A stretch of 64,000 bases of DNA from Pyrenochaeta sp. MPI-SDFR-AT-0127. Lineage: Eukaryota > Ascomycota > Dothideomycetes > Pleosporales > Cucurbitariaceae. Position 1 is the stretch's first letter. Every line of letters starts with the position of its first letter. The translations under genes were made by a program, and so were the position numbers. Of this stretch, positions 1-10,000 are shown piece after piece. The notes beneath the pieces are model-generated. The model saw only the letters and a list, made by a program, of their open reading frames with translations, was not told where the DNA came from and made no database searches. The stretch covers positions 1 through 64,000 of the forward strand of contig JAGTJM010000091.1 in NCBI GenBank assembly GCA_020747015.1, in the 5' to 3' direction.

Positions 1-2
1 TT

Positions 3-1435
3 ATCCAATATATAAGGAAGCTTGACGCACGAGGTTTTACCCCTACGCTCGGCTATGTGCGTGAAATGGCCAACCAACTGCTAGCTGCGCGCTGTGGTGG
101 CCAGGTTGGAGAGAACTGGGTTACTAGATTTGTCCGTCGAAAGCCTGAGGTCAAATCTCAGTTAACTCGACAGAGGGATCACCAGAGAGTTCTATGCAGC
201 AATCCAGCTATTATTAGCCCCTGGTTTGACCTTGTACGCAACGTTAAAGCTACTGTAAGTACGGTATCCTAGACGAAGATACCTATAATTTTGACGAGAC
301 TGGCTTCCAGATGGGTGTTGGAGGGTCTATTAAGGTGGTAACCGCGTCTGAGAGACGTCTAAAACCACTAGGGATCCAACCTAGCAACTATGAGTGGGTG
401 ACATTAATTGCTGGCATCAACGCAAAGGGCTAGACAATTCCACTATTCTTTATCTTCAAAGCCAAGAACCACGACAGGTCGTGGCTACCTGATCTGGGTA
501 AAGATTGGCGTATAGGTCTTAGCAATAACGGCTGGACTACTAACGAGCTTGGTATCGCCTGGCTGCAGCACTTTATCCAGCATATAGAAGGCCGTCGGGT
601 GGGTAGCCATGTGCTGCTTATTATTAATGGCCACGAGAGCCATAAGTCGCTCGCTTTCCAGGATCTCTGCGAGAAGAATAAGATTATTACTCTCTGTATG
701 CCTCCACACGCCTCCCATATCCTGCAGCTACTAGATGTGGGTTGTTTTTCGCCGTTAAAGCGGGTATATAGTCGTGAGATCTGAGTCTTGGCAGACAGCT
801 ACGTTAAGCATATTAATAAGAAAGCGTTCCTAGCTTCCTTTAAGCAGGTGTTTAAGAGCTCGCTCTTAAAGGAGAATATCTTATTAAGCTTCCGAGCAAC
901 TAGCTTAGTCCTACACTGTCTAGAGGTGGTGCTGTCGAAGCTTAACGTAAAGCCTTACTCGTCGACGCCACCTCTACTAGGGCCTACTACCTGGCAACCT
1001 AAAACACTAAGCAGCGCGTGGGAGATAGAGGCCTAAACCACGCTAATTATTAAGAGAATTCGAGACTATAAGAGTTCCTCACCTGGTTCTATTATTAAGA
1101 TAGTGTTACAGTCTTAAAAAGGGTCAACTTTAAAGGTGCACTCAAACACGTTACTGGAAGCTAGGGTAGCTAACCTTAAGCAGGCAAATAAGGCTGCTTC
1201 TGAACGTAAATCACGCAAGAAGAAGCGGATCCAGCTGGGAGGGACCCTATCAAGAGCAGAGGCAGAGGAATTAATTGCTGAAAGGGACGTTGAGACACAA
1301 TTTGAGGTAGAGAGGCTTAAGGAGAAGGTCCGAACAGGTGCTAGTAAAGGGAGTATTCGGCGCTGCAAGAGGTGTGGCGAGGTAGGACACAATAAGCGCA
1401 TATGCAAGAAAGATACAGTAGATATAGAGGATTAA
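3..1435 (+). pseudogene. Fot1/pogo-like transposase, broken by stops and a frameshift
   Basis: Read across its breaks, this gives a CENP-B-type HTH region (about 3-270, with VGENWVTRFVRRKPE), then a DDE_1 catalytic core with YNFDETGFQMGV near 285 and LLIINGHESHKS near 612, then the CMPPHASHILQLLDVGCFSP block near 700. It ends with a C-terminal basic region and a CCHC zinc knuckle (CKRCGEVGHNKRIC, about 1365-1406). The frame changes near 250-260 (net +2, looks like about 5 extra bases), and in-frame stops follow at about 432, 782, 1034 and 1117. Three of the four stops are TAG or TAA and would arise from CAG or CAA by C-to-T change, as RIP makes. The second catalytic Asp (usually DGH) reads Asn here (NGH), another G-to-A type change. 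The protein is certainly inactive. The start lies outside the window. Confidence 0.88.
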
Positions 1436-1510
1436 TTTAAGCTACTATACACTACAATAGCTTGTTGTAGTGTTGAGTTATTTGTGTGCAAAGTTGCAAA
1501 CCTTAACAAA

Positions 1511-1553
1511 GTGCGTATTTCGGTGGGGTGCGCATTTCGGTGGTGGTTCACGT
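1511..1553. repeat. Probable terminal inverted repeat end with internal repeat
   Basis: Two imperfect direct copies of GCG[T/C]ATTTCGGTGG lie in the last 43 bp of the first transposon, then CACGT and a TA. Double subterminal motifs of this kind are commonly transposase-binding sites. The partner end is not in the window. Confidence 0.55.
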
Positions 1554-1559
1554 TAATAG

Positions 1560-2372
1560 TTATAAGTATAAAATATAAAGTATAGGAGTCTATACCTTAG
1601 GTTTTACTAGTTATTATTAAAATATAGTATTAGTAGTCTATATATTATTTTACCCTAGCTATATTTTCTCTATTAGTTAGTATAGAACCCTTTATAATAG
1701 TTATCTCTATCTAGGTATTTCTAATATACGTCCTTTTCTCCTAATAGTTAGTATCCTATTTTCTATATCTAATATTATTTATACGCGAAGGTTATCCTTT
1801 TATAGTATCTTTAGTCTAACTTATTTTCTATAACCTATTATCTTAGGTAGTATTCTAGTACTTCTCTAAGTACTCTTAAGTACTCCTTATTATCCTATAG
1901 TCTCTATACCCTAGTTCCTAGGTATAGATCTATTAGTAGAACGTTTTCCTTATTTTTATTATCTAGGCTAAGTAGTAATATATCCCTATAAAGGTATATT
2001 ATCTTATTATTACTTATCGCGCCTAGTATTAAGAGTTAGGTATTATAATCTATTAGCCTAATAAACTCCTATTCGTCTATATAATAGTTCTAAACCTAAC
2101 TAATTATATTAATTTATTAGGTAACTTTATTCTTCTACTTATAGTTTTAAATAACGTATCCTTCCTTCCTATAGCTATAGTATATCTTTACGCCCTTCTC
2201 TATCTCTATCTTCTAGTACTTAACCTTCTAGCCTTTACTCTTATTAATATTATCTAGGTATATTAGTTCTAGTTTATTAGAAGTATAGTACCTAGTAGTA
2301 TAAGTATATTAGTTAATATAAATAAAGTCTCTTCTTTTCCCTTTATTAGGTTAGTAGCTTCCCTTACTAATA
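1560..2372 (-). pseudogene. Ty3/gypsy-like Gag, C-terminal part with decayed zinc knuckle
   Basis: Minus-strand reading through stops gives a Gag tail. Near 2140-2195 it shows GVKIYYSYRKEGYVI-NYK, which fits a CCHC knuckle (C-x2-C-x4-H-x4-C) whose Cys and His codons have become Tyr by the TGT/CAT-to-TAT changes typical of RIP. It is the continuation of the Gag fragment at 4245-4985, from which it is separated by the inserted Fot1-like element. I do not see protease, reverse transcriptase or integrase: this copy ends at the boundary with the first transposon. Confidence 0.6.
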
Positions 2373-2430
2373 TAGTTTATAAGTAAGCGAATACTCTAAG
2401 TAAGCGAATAGCTTCCTATTAGCGCGTTAA
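2373..2430 (+). repeat. Left terminal inverted repeat, two 17-bp units
   Basis: Contains two tandem copies of a 17 bp unit (TAAGCGAATACTCTAAG type) and then TAAGCGAATAGCTTCCTAT and GCGCGTTAATAT. It matches the reverse complement of the right end, apart from C-to-T or G-to-A differences and one unit fewer. Confidence 0.85.
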
Positions 2431-2494
2431 TATTAAGATATTATTATATACTTTTATTACAGTTTTTAAAAAATTATAGTAAGCTAATCTATTC

Positions 2495-4110
2495 TTTAGA
2501 CCTATCGCTATTACTAGTACTATTAATTTCTACTATATAAGTATATACGTTATAGCTAGTCTCCTTATAATACCTATACTACCTCTCTCCTTATACCCTC
2601 TTTAACGCGCTCTTACTATTGCTATAACTACTACCTACCTATATAGCTAATACCTCCTACACCTTACTAATAGTAAGCGTCTCCTCTATCTATATATATT
2701 ATTACTTATAGCTCTTATACTTTATTACTATATCTAGAGCCTCTTAAAGACTACTTATTTACTCTATTATAAGCGCTATCTTATATACTATTTACTAAGC
2801 TCCTTTACTTAACTATATAACCTTTTTATTTAGAGAGCTTATAGAAGACCTAAGATAGTTTCTTACTCTCTATTAGATAAGAGTACTCTACGCCTTAACT
2901 TCGTAGGTGTTATATAGTATCTTCGCCTCCTAAGCGTCTACCTAGCGTAGTAAAGGTTTTAGCGTCTATACTACTATATTAAGCTTTAATAGTATAGCCT
3001 CTAGATTAAATAGAACTAACCTAGCGCCTCTAAAGCCTACCTATATATTCTCCTTTATAAATAACTACTTAAAAGTAGCCTTAAAGGTAGGTAGAAAGGT
3101 CTCCTTACTAATATAGTTAGTATAGTTATATACTAAGCCTAAAACTATATTACTATACTTATACTTTAATAGTAAGAAGTAGGCGACGTTAAGGGGCTAT
3201 AATAGGTAGGAGAAGTATACTAGTATATAGAGAAGTATAATATTCCTCTCCTTATAGTAATCTTAAAATTTAATAGAGTAATAGCTCTTATAGCTATTAA
3301 TAATAAGTAATCTATAGCTACTAATAGTATACTTCTTTATATACTCTTTAAAGTAATCTAACTATATAAGAGTAAGCTAATTATATATCTAGCTATTAGA
3401 ACTAATCTTAAGAACCTAATTAGCTAGTAGATTCTTAAACTAGATATTAATAAGTACCTTACCTATAAAGATAATAAAGGGTAGTAGCTAGTAATCTAAC
3501 GCGCCTACGCCTTAGATTATAGTAACCTACTTATAATTACCTAGCTATATCCGCTTCTTCTTACTATATCCCTCTAATACTATAATAACTAACTATAATA
3601 AAATCTTACCTATTATAAAGCTAGTTTTATTAAAATTATAGATATTATTATTAATAATCTCCTACTTCTCTTTTATTAACTTAACTAGGTTAAACTAGCG
3701 CTAGATAGCCGCTAAGTCCTTATAGGCAGCTTACTAGTAATTATAAGGATAACTCTAGTATATCTAGAGCTTAGGAGTCCTCTTAATAAAGTTATTAACC
3801 TAGTTCTTACTAATAGGCTTACTACCCTACTTACTTAGGAGTCTATTAGCTATATCTTAAATATCTACCTTCGAGGGCGTAAATCTATATATAGACTCGC
3901 TAAGAATATATTAAACTACTACCTCCTCTTCCAGCTTATTAAGGTATTTTAAGTTCGCCTTATAGTCGCGTTAGAGATATCTCCTAGTGCGTTAATAATA
4001 GATAGTTATTTAGGGAATATTATAGATTTTAGTAGCATATTTTATACTTTAAACGCGTTAAGAACTAATATTAGAAATAGCTAATTAAATATCTACTTTA
4101 GTATATAATA
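2495..4110 (-). pseudogene. Fot1/pogo-like transposase, full length, RIP-destroyed
   Basis: Reading one minus-strand frame through dozens of TAG/TAA stops gives about 535 codons that follow the Fot1 transposase order. An N-terminal HTH region comes first, then a CENP-B-type block with DIANRLLSK and NNFIKRTPK near 3850. The DDE core follows, with IYNFNKTSFIIGKI near 3610 (usually NFDETGF) and YRLLIINSYKSY near 3300 (usually DGH.SH). Next comes the PLNVAYFLLLKY block near 3190, and a tail with RYYKETSYNVYTY near 2560, which fits a CCHC knuckle with Cys changed to Tyr. Nearly every stop would be Gln or Trp if C-to-T and G-to-A changes were undone. No activity is possible. The start and stop are approximate. 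Confidence 0.82.
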
Positions 4111-4152
4111 ATTAAATATAGTATAGTTAAGTTATTATAAGGTTTCGTCTCG

Positions 4153-4231
4153 ATATTAACGCGTCGATAGGGAGCTATTCGCTCACTTAGGGTATTCGCT
4201 CGCTTAGGGTATTCGCTCGCTTATAAACTAC
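4153..4231 (-). repeat. Right terminal inverted repeat, three 17-bp units
   Basis: Reverse-complement partner of the left end. Read inward it has CGAGCGAATACCCTAAG twice, then TGAGCGAATAGCTCCCTAT and GACGCGTTAATAT. It keeps more CpG than the left end, so it is nearer to the ancestral sequence. Confidence 0.85.
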
Positions 4232-4244
4232 GTTATAGCTTTAT

Positions 4245-4985
4245 TTTTCTAGTTCTAATTTAAATAGTATACTATCTAGTTAGATACTTTTATTAATTAG
4301 ATTATCTAGGGTTTTAATTAATATACCTATACGTATAAGTTCTTCCTAGACCTATAGTTTTAGACCCTAGTAGAATATACGTTTAAGTACCTTATTATCC
4401 TAGTTAATAATTATTATATATTAGTAGAACTAGTTAGTATAGTTAGTAATAGAGGTAGTTTATTAAAGCCTCTATATACTCTATTTAGTAATTAGTTTCT
4501 ATATCTAGAGTCTAAAGACTTATTATATTTTCTTCTTATATTCTATCTAATCTTTAAATATAAGAGTATTCTCTATATCCTTAATATTATCGTCTATATA
4601 TTTCTTAAGTTATAGTATAATCTATTCTAACGCGTCTTTAGTAAGGTATATTAAGGCTAATATAGGTTTATTATCGTCTATAATACTTTTATTAACGTAG
4701 AAGTATAGGTTATACTAGACTAACTAGGCTTTTAGGTACTTCTTATTCCTATTAATTATTTAGGGTTTATTACCTTATATCTTCTTATTAATACTATAAT
4801 CTAGCGTAAGAGTTACTATATCTATATTAAAGTCGCTTATTTTAAGGGTAATTAAAATATTAAAAGGTAGTATATCCTTAGTAGAGTAGCTATAATATAA
4901 AGTAGCTAGTATTACTAAGGAACCTTTCTTAGTAGGCTTCTAGTTAGAGTAGTAAGATATAGATAAGTAGTTAAAGTAGTTCTAA
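4245..4985 (-). pseudogene. Ty3/gypsy-like Gag core, RIP-destroyed
   Basis: Stop-tolerant minus-strand reading gives the retrotransposon Gag pattern. It includes GNKP..INRNKKYLKA near 4790, ALIYLTKDALE near 4660, a KKI..VFRL..KLI stretch near 4545, SITNYTN.FY near 4460 (SVAEYaaeF in the family), RIFY.GLKL near 4380 and TLDNLINKSI.LD near 4300. That order matches the retrotrans_gag domain of Ty3/gypsy elements. The frame runs into the terminal repeat of the inserted Fot1-like element at 4231 and resumes at 2372. Most stops are TAG/TAA, as expected from Gln codons under RIP. Confidence 0.65.
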
Positions 4986-5039
4986 GTATTAAATAGTAGT
5001 ATTTAATAATAACTTAAGGTTAATTATAATAAGCTATAA

Positions 5040-5291
5040 GGGTATATTATCTAAGTCTATATACTTATAGGATTCTATAAGTTCTATAGTTTTCTATAAT
5101 ATTCTATTCTAGGATTTTATAAAGTTTTATAGAATTCTATATACTAAGAGCGTAGGACTTTTCTAGAACTACGTAACCTAGCGGAGCCTCGCGTTATTAC
5201 TAGTTATTAGTTAGGCCTTATCGTCTATCTATATCTACTTTAGTCCTTATAACTTATAAGCGCCTATAGCCCTCCTTCTTAGTTCGTAACA
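5040..5291 (-). repeat. LTR-like direct repeat, copy A (degenerate)
   Basis: On the minus strand it begins TGTTACGAAC at 5291 and shares ordered blocks (TTATAAG at 5253, CTACGTAAC at 5168, repeated TTCTATA runs near 5050-5130) with copy B about 322 bp away. TGTTAC is a common gypsy LTR start, and the Gag pseudogene lies downstream on the same strand, so this may be the 5' LTR. The inner end is not sharp. Confidence 0.45.
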
Positions 5292-5384
5292 GTCCTTTAT
5301 ATAGCTATAGTACTAGCCTATCTTTACCCCTAGGGGTAACCTAACTCTACCTTAGTAGTATAGTTTAGTAATATAATATATATT

Positions 5385-5612
5385 AATAGTTCTATAAATC
5401 CTATAATATTTTATAAAATTCTATATAGGATTCTATAGAATCCTATAAGATTCTATAGTACCTTAAGTCTATAATATAGGATTTCCTAGGACTACGTAAC
5501 TCTATAGGGCACGTATTATTATTAGTCTTTAATTAGGTCTCTCTTAACGCCTATATCCTTCCTATTCCTTCCTACTTATAAGCGCTATTATCCTTATTAT
5601 AGGTTTGTAACA
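5385..5612 (-). repeat. LTR-like direct repeat, copy B (degenerate)
   Basis: On the minus strand it begins TGTTACAAACC at 5612 and repeats the block order of copy A at a constant offset of about 321-323 bp. It could be a second LTR from another insertion or a duplication. RIP has blurred both copies. Confidence 0.45.
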
Positions 5613-5670
5613 CTTACCTACTCTATAATAGTAAGGTAGAATTATAATATCCTCCTACTCTTATATAATA

Positions 5671-6690
5671 CTAAGCTAATCCCTTTAATCTAGATAGCCT
5701 ATTTATGAAAACCTTATTTAGCGCATAAAATAGCTCTTTCAGCAACTTAAATAATAATATAGCTATTAGCCAGAGTATAATAAGAACTACAATCAAAATA
5801 GTTGAGATTGCGGTCCATTTGCTAACTGAGATGTATATCCTCCAATCGTCGTCAGGAGTCGATGGCTCCGGCTGTGATGCAAGCGCAACTTGCATAGCGC
5901 TTAATAGCACGCTGAAAGTCGCGAATGCGAAAAGTACCGGCTGGAAGTAGCGAGAAAAGTATTGGTCGTACTGGCGGGACATGTTGAAGTAGTGCATTTG
6001 GCGGAGGAAAAATGGCGACCAGAGATTCAATCTTGTGAGTCGTAGCTCGCCAAAATAGAATCGAGGCGACACAAGAGTGTCAGGTAAGTCTTTGAAGCAA
6101 TTACTGAATGCGACGAAACGCTCAAGGGTAGTGGTTTCTGGGAGAAGACCATGGCTGAGTGCGATTCGAAAATCGGAATCGCTTTGGATAAGATGAGTAT
6201 AAGTTCGCACAAACCCAACCGTAGCTCGGAACAGACTGTCCGTTTGATTTGGAGTATCCGGGCTTACGTTCTTGCCAAAAACAAACTCCCAAAACGCATA
6301 GGACAGCAAGTACTCCGGTAATGGCTTGATGAAGATTTTTGAATGATACCACACCAGGTGTAAATCAGCCGTATCCGATATTACAAGATCCCGAGCTAGT
6401 ATCTTCTGTTTGTGCAGTGGAGATATCGAGGAGCTTGATGGTGTAGCCACGAGCCAAAGATGAGGTGCAAATCTATCCAACTTGGTGGTATAGAGTGTCA
6501 TTTGAAGATGGGTTCTAATAGCATCGATCTCAAGCTTGACGAAAGGGTTGCCTGGAAGTGCCTTTGGCTGAGAGCTGTTTATTCTGCTTAGCCGAGCCTT
6601 CGTCTTGTCTTCGTTGATGATTTGTAATTCTGAGTTGAGCTCTTCTCCCTTCCCAAAAGGAATGTCCCGGATGAGGCCACCTGTCTCCAT
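5671..6690 (-). CDS. DUF6601-family membrane protein
   Basis: 339 residues from the ATG at 6690; the frame is open a few codons further up, but without another ATG. The middle carries the pattern I associate with the fungal DUF6601 family (LHLVWYHSKIFIKPLPEYLL, then RATVGFVRTYTHLIQSDSDF, then SPRFYFGELRLTRLNLWS). The C-terminal quarter has two hydrophobic helices (about residues 245-270 and 285-310), so it should be a membrane protein. Biochemical role unknown. It lies 343 bp downstream of the NACHT gene on the same strand. Its last codons run into the start of the AT-rich block (stop at 5671), so the native C-terminus may have been altered by the transposon insertion or by RIP leakage. The family call is from memory of conserved blocks. 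Confidence 0.75.
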   Translation of the reverse strand: METGGLIRDIPFGKGEELNSELQIINEDKTKARLSRINSSQPKALPGNPFVKLEIDAIRTHLQMTLYTTKLDRFAPHLWLVATPSSSSISPLHKQKILARDLVISDTADLHLVWYHSKIFIKPLPEYLLSYAFWEFVFGKNVSPDTPNQTDSLFRATVGFVRTYTHLIQSDSDFRIALSHGLLPETTTLERFVAFSNCFKDLPDTLVSPRFYFGELRLTRLNLWSPFFLRQMHYFNMSRQYDQYFSRYFQPVLFAFATFSVLLSAMQVALASQPEPSTPDDDWRIYISVSKWTAISTILIVVLIILWLIAILLFKLLKELFYALNKVFINRLSRLKGLA

Positions 6691-7033
6691 GCCCGGCAGC
6701 AATGGTGGTTTCTTGCGTCGTTGCTGTTATAGAACCTTTATGGAGCGAAGAGCTTGTTCTCCAGGAACGCTATATGGAGGCCACCGCCATTAAAAGCACA
6801 ATGAAATGAGGACTGCGCCACCCCCTCGGCGGGGTCAGCCTAGCTAAATGGGGCACTCTCGGCCTCAGCTTCTGTGGGATGAAACCTAATGTCCCCTCGT
6901 CGCCAAACTCACATTAGATATTGTGCCTTGACATACTACATTCAAAATCTCTGCTAGGTTCACCAATTATACTGTGAGGACGACCATCGCCTATATAAAC
7001 ATATAGATTTCTTACTACATAAACTAGAAGTCT

Positions 7034-10000
7034 CTAATCCTCTCTGTCAAGGTCTATCAACAATTGTGTGAAGGCAATTGCATCCTGTGTCTCTGTTCCA
7101 TTCGCTCGCCACTTGAGGAAAGCAATCGGGTCCTCAATACTAGTCACTTTCTTCGCCAGTTCTTCAGCCTTCTCACACGAGCGCGCAGCTGAACCCAGGT
7201 TCAATGGATCGCTCATAATGTACCAAAAAAGTAGCCCTGCGGCGCAAATAGCTCCAGCTAACGCGAAGACTAACGTACGAATATCTAGACCATTCACCGC
7301 CTGGATGGCGCGAGTCTCGTAGTCGTCGATCGATTGAAGAGTAGATGTCAGTCTCGTCATCAGCCTCTCGGAATAGTGTGCGGATGCTCGAATACAGATG
7401 CTGTTAGCTGGGAGGTATGCATAGTGATAGACCAGCCCAAATAGGGAGCTCGGCTGATACCAGCTATATAGCCAGGACCATATGTAGATCCGGAAGAGTA
7501 GTTTTATACCTCCAACTATATTTGAGCGCCCATAAGCAAACGATCCAAGCTGGACACCATACATTAGCATACTTTCCCCGCGCCAGGGTGATAAGTGAGC
7601 CATTGCGACGGCGGCTTTGATCAATTCATAGATCCACACTATCAGCAAGGAAACTATTCTCTCAACAAAGAGGAGCCTTCGAATAGCGACAAAAATCGCG
7701 AAACCATGAGATATAAAGGCTTTCCGGAGTTTTGCCAGATTCTGATGAGGGTCTCCATTGGTCCAGTCGAGGCGAAAGGATGTCCGCCGGAGCAAGGATT
7801 CAGGAAAGATATCCATAGAAGTACCTTCAGGCATTTGTGTCGCTAGGACATCAAAAACCGAAAGCCCCCAGATCATCATTTCTTGTGCGAAATAGTAGAA
7901 AAAGGCGAGCCAGGGCCATGTAAATGGTGTGAAAGGCGGGACATACCCTTTTGGATCTGCAACGACACCCTGAATATCGTAGATTGGACCCCAGATACTG
8001 TTCCAATGGACATTTTGTGCAGTTGCAAATAGCCAGGGGGCATATCTGCATCTCAGGCAATAGAGTACGAAGGCGAAGGCGAAGTCCTTACGATTGTCCG
8101 CCAGCAGCTTTATTGTGGGCTTCAAGGAATCGAGGGTTAACCCCCAAAACATTACGGCCGAGACAAAGACCTGCTCCAATGAAGGCACAAGGTGAGTAAG
8201 ATATTTAAAGCCGAAGACAGCCCCTCCCCTTAACAACGTTGAAATTAGCTCCTTAGTCTTTCTCACACTTCTGCGGACGCTTTGGGATGGAATTCGGCTC
8301 ATGAATTGGATTGCCGGCTCCCATTGATCTTGAGAGGAAGTCTGTGGCCGTAGCGCGTGACTTGCTAGCCAGTATTTAATAGCAATGTCCATGCCGAAAG
8401 GATTCTTAGGATGCATTTCGAGACTGGCAATCATCAGTCTTATTGTGCTCCACTCCAACCCGGAAATTCTGTAGTGATTCATGATGTATTCTTTGTAGAA
8501 TGCGGAATCTAGGCTACTATCGTTTCGTATCGATAGTTCGCGACGTGTTGCTATAATGAGGCCATATTGCGGATGACTATGATCTGCGTTGAACTGGTCC
8601 CTGAGGTCATACCGTGTGAAAAGCTCTGGCAAAAGCAATGAAGCAGCGAGATATGTGTCAATTGCCTCTGATGTGTGGGATAGAGCGACAAGGGGACTGA
8701 CTCCAGAGTCACCGGTTCGTGAATAGATCCAAGCTCGCACCGGATCAACTGCCAGAAGAATGGAGAGCTGGCGCAAGGCGCGTGAAGCCTGACAGAGAAT
8801 TCGAATATGTGTTTTCCACTTTCTTTGCTGCCGCCACCTGGGAATCGATGTCGGGGAATTCAGTGTACGCAGGGTTGCCAAAACACGTGATACGCTTTCT
8901 GAATCCAGATTTAACCCGATTGTGGTAGTTGCAGTATCGAACAGTGCGCCATAGGGATATGAACTATTTGCAAGCCCCATATCGCTCTGAACTTCTCGTA
9001 GGGTCGTGAGAATGTCTGGCAATAAGCCCTTCAATTGCCCCAATGCTCGAGTTGCAGGTAAAATAGCCGTTTGCAGACTTCTTAGGGCGATCACTTTGGG
9101 AAGTGAGCTGACCTTCTGAACGTTGACCGTCCTAATTGTTGTAGATAATGCAAGACAGACCCCAGTGGCAACATCAATGCTTTGGTACAATGCTATAGTA
9201 GCAAAATCAGCTAGAACGAGGTCTCTCGTCACACCATCCCGATATTGTGCGTCTCTTTGGTGATCGGTGGTGGACCAGCCGCCCACTGCTCGCAGATGGA
9301 ATGACCAGTATTCTCCAGCGTAAGCTAAGAAGGGAGAATTAGACCGCTCAGGAAAGTATATATCTTGTAGATAGTCGCCAAGTTTTGATGCGGAGGACAT
9401 CATTGTCAGGCAAAGTAGAGCCAACGGCTTGTGAGCGTCTATTCGCGAGAACTGGAACTCTTGCCACCATTCCGAATTCTTTTTGACAGCGCTTGCTGTT
9501 CCTTCAATCCATTGAGTTAGAGAATGATGGCAAATCACTACAGTCGTCGATTTCCTGTTATTGGTAAAACTTTGCCATCCTATAGTACCAACGGCCTCAC
9601 CTGTAGTCCTTATATCCACCAGAGGGCCGAGAAAGGAAAAGTAGCTGTCCGGTAGATCGTGCGCTTTACGTATAGCTACGTTGACAATTTCTTCAAGGCT
9701 TTGTAGATTGAGTCTGGGGTATTTACGCAGTTCACAATGCAATTGGAATGCTACGGCTAGGTCAAGCCATTTCAGGGATCGGTACGCGGCCAGCAAAAGT
9801 TTCAGCACCAGGATTGTATCGTCCTTATCAAAACCTTCGTTTCGACTGAGTCGTTTGAAAGTTGTGGAGTACGCGTCGTTGAGCGCACGAGGAAAGCGAT
9901 GTAGGAATCGGAAAACGTCGTCTTTCGATTGTACAAAATTTAGTTCATATAGAATGAGTTTAACCCATTGAAACATTCCCTGGGCATCTTTGGAGATGAG

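Larger units (their letters stand above)
1..1553 (+). mobile_element. Fot1/pogo-like DNA transposon, 5' end outside window
   Basis: This is the 3' three quarters of a Tc1/mariner-superfamily element of the fungal Fot1/pogo group. It holds a broken transposase followed by about 120 bp of non-coding DNA. The end carries two close copies of a GCG-ATTTCGGTGG motif (1513-1526 and 1530-1543) and stops at CACGT just before TA at 1554-1555, the TA duplication expected for this superfamily. The left end is outside the window, so the matching inverted repeat cannot be seen. The sequence is much less mutated than the AT block that starts right after it, so it looks like a younger insertion. Family assignment rests on the transposase. 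The exact right boundary is inferred from the composition change and the TA. Confidence 0.8.
2373..4231 (-). mobile_element. Full-length Fot1/pogo-like transposon, RIP-inactivated
   Basis: An element of about 1.86 kb bounded by inverted repeats (2373-2430 and 4153-4231) that start TAGTTTATAAG on one side and end CTTATAAACTA on the other, so TA flanks both ends as in Tc1/mariner elements. Inside is one long decayed transposase on the minus strand. Length, terminal repeats, TA target and protein size all fit a complete Fot1-type element. It sits inside the Gag gene of a gypsy-like element, so it jumped in before or during RIP of that element. Confidence 0.85.
1556..5660. repeat. RIP-mutated AT-rich block (nested dead transposons)
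   Basis: About 4.1 kb made almost wholly of TA-rich sequence, with CpA and TpG visibly rare and TpA very common, the pattern left by repeat-induced point mutation. Composition changes abruptly at about 1556 on the left and about 5680 on the right, where the end of the DUF6601 gene begins. No open frame longer than about 60 codons survives, but stop-tolerant reading on the minus strand resolves two nested elements, described separately. The remaining parts hold no gene I can recognise. Confidence 0.9.

Noticed and set aside
4141..4231. CRISPR-like or satellite array (17-bp repeats)
   Set aside because: The units are part of a transposon terminal repeat with an inverted partner at 2373; no spacers.
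8719..8928. Short frames opposite the NACHT gene and other large genes (example given)
   Set aside because: They lie wholly within strong coding sequence on the other strand and show no own features.
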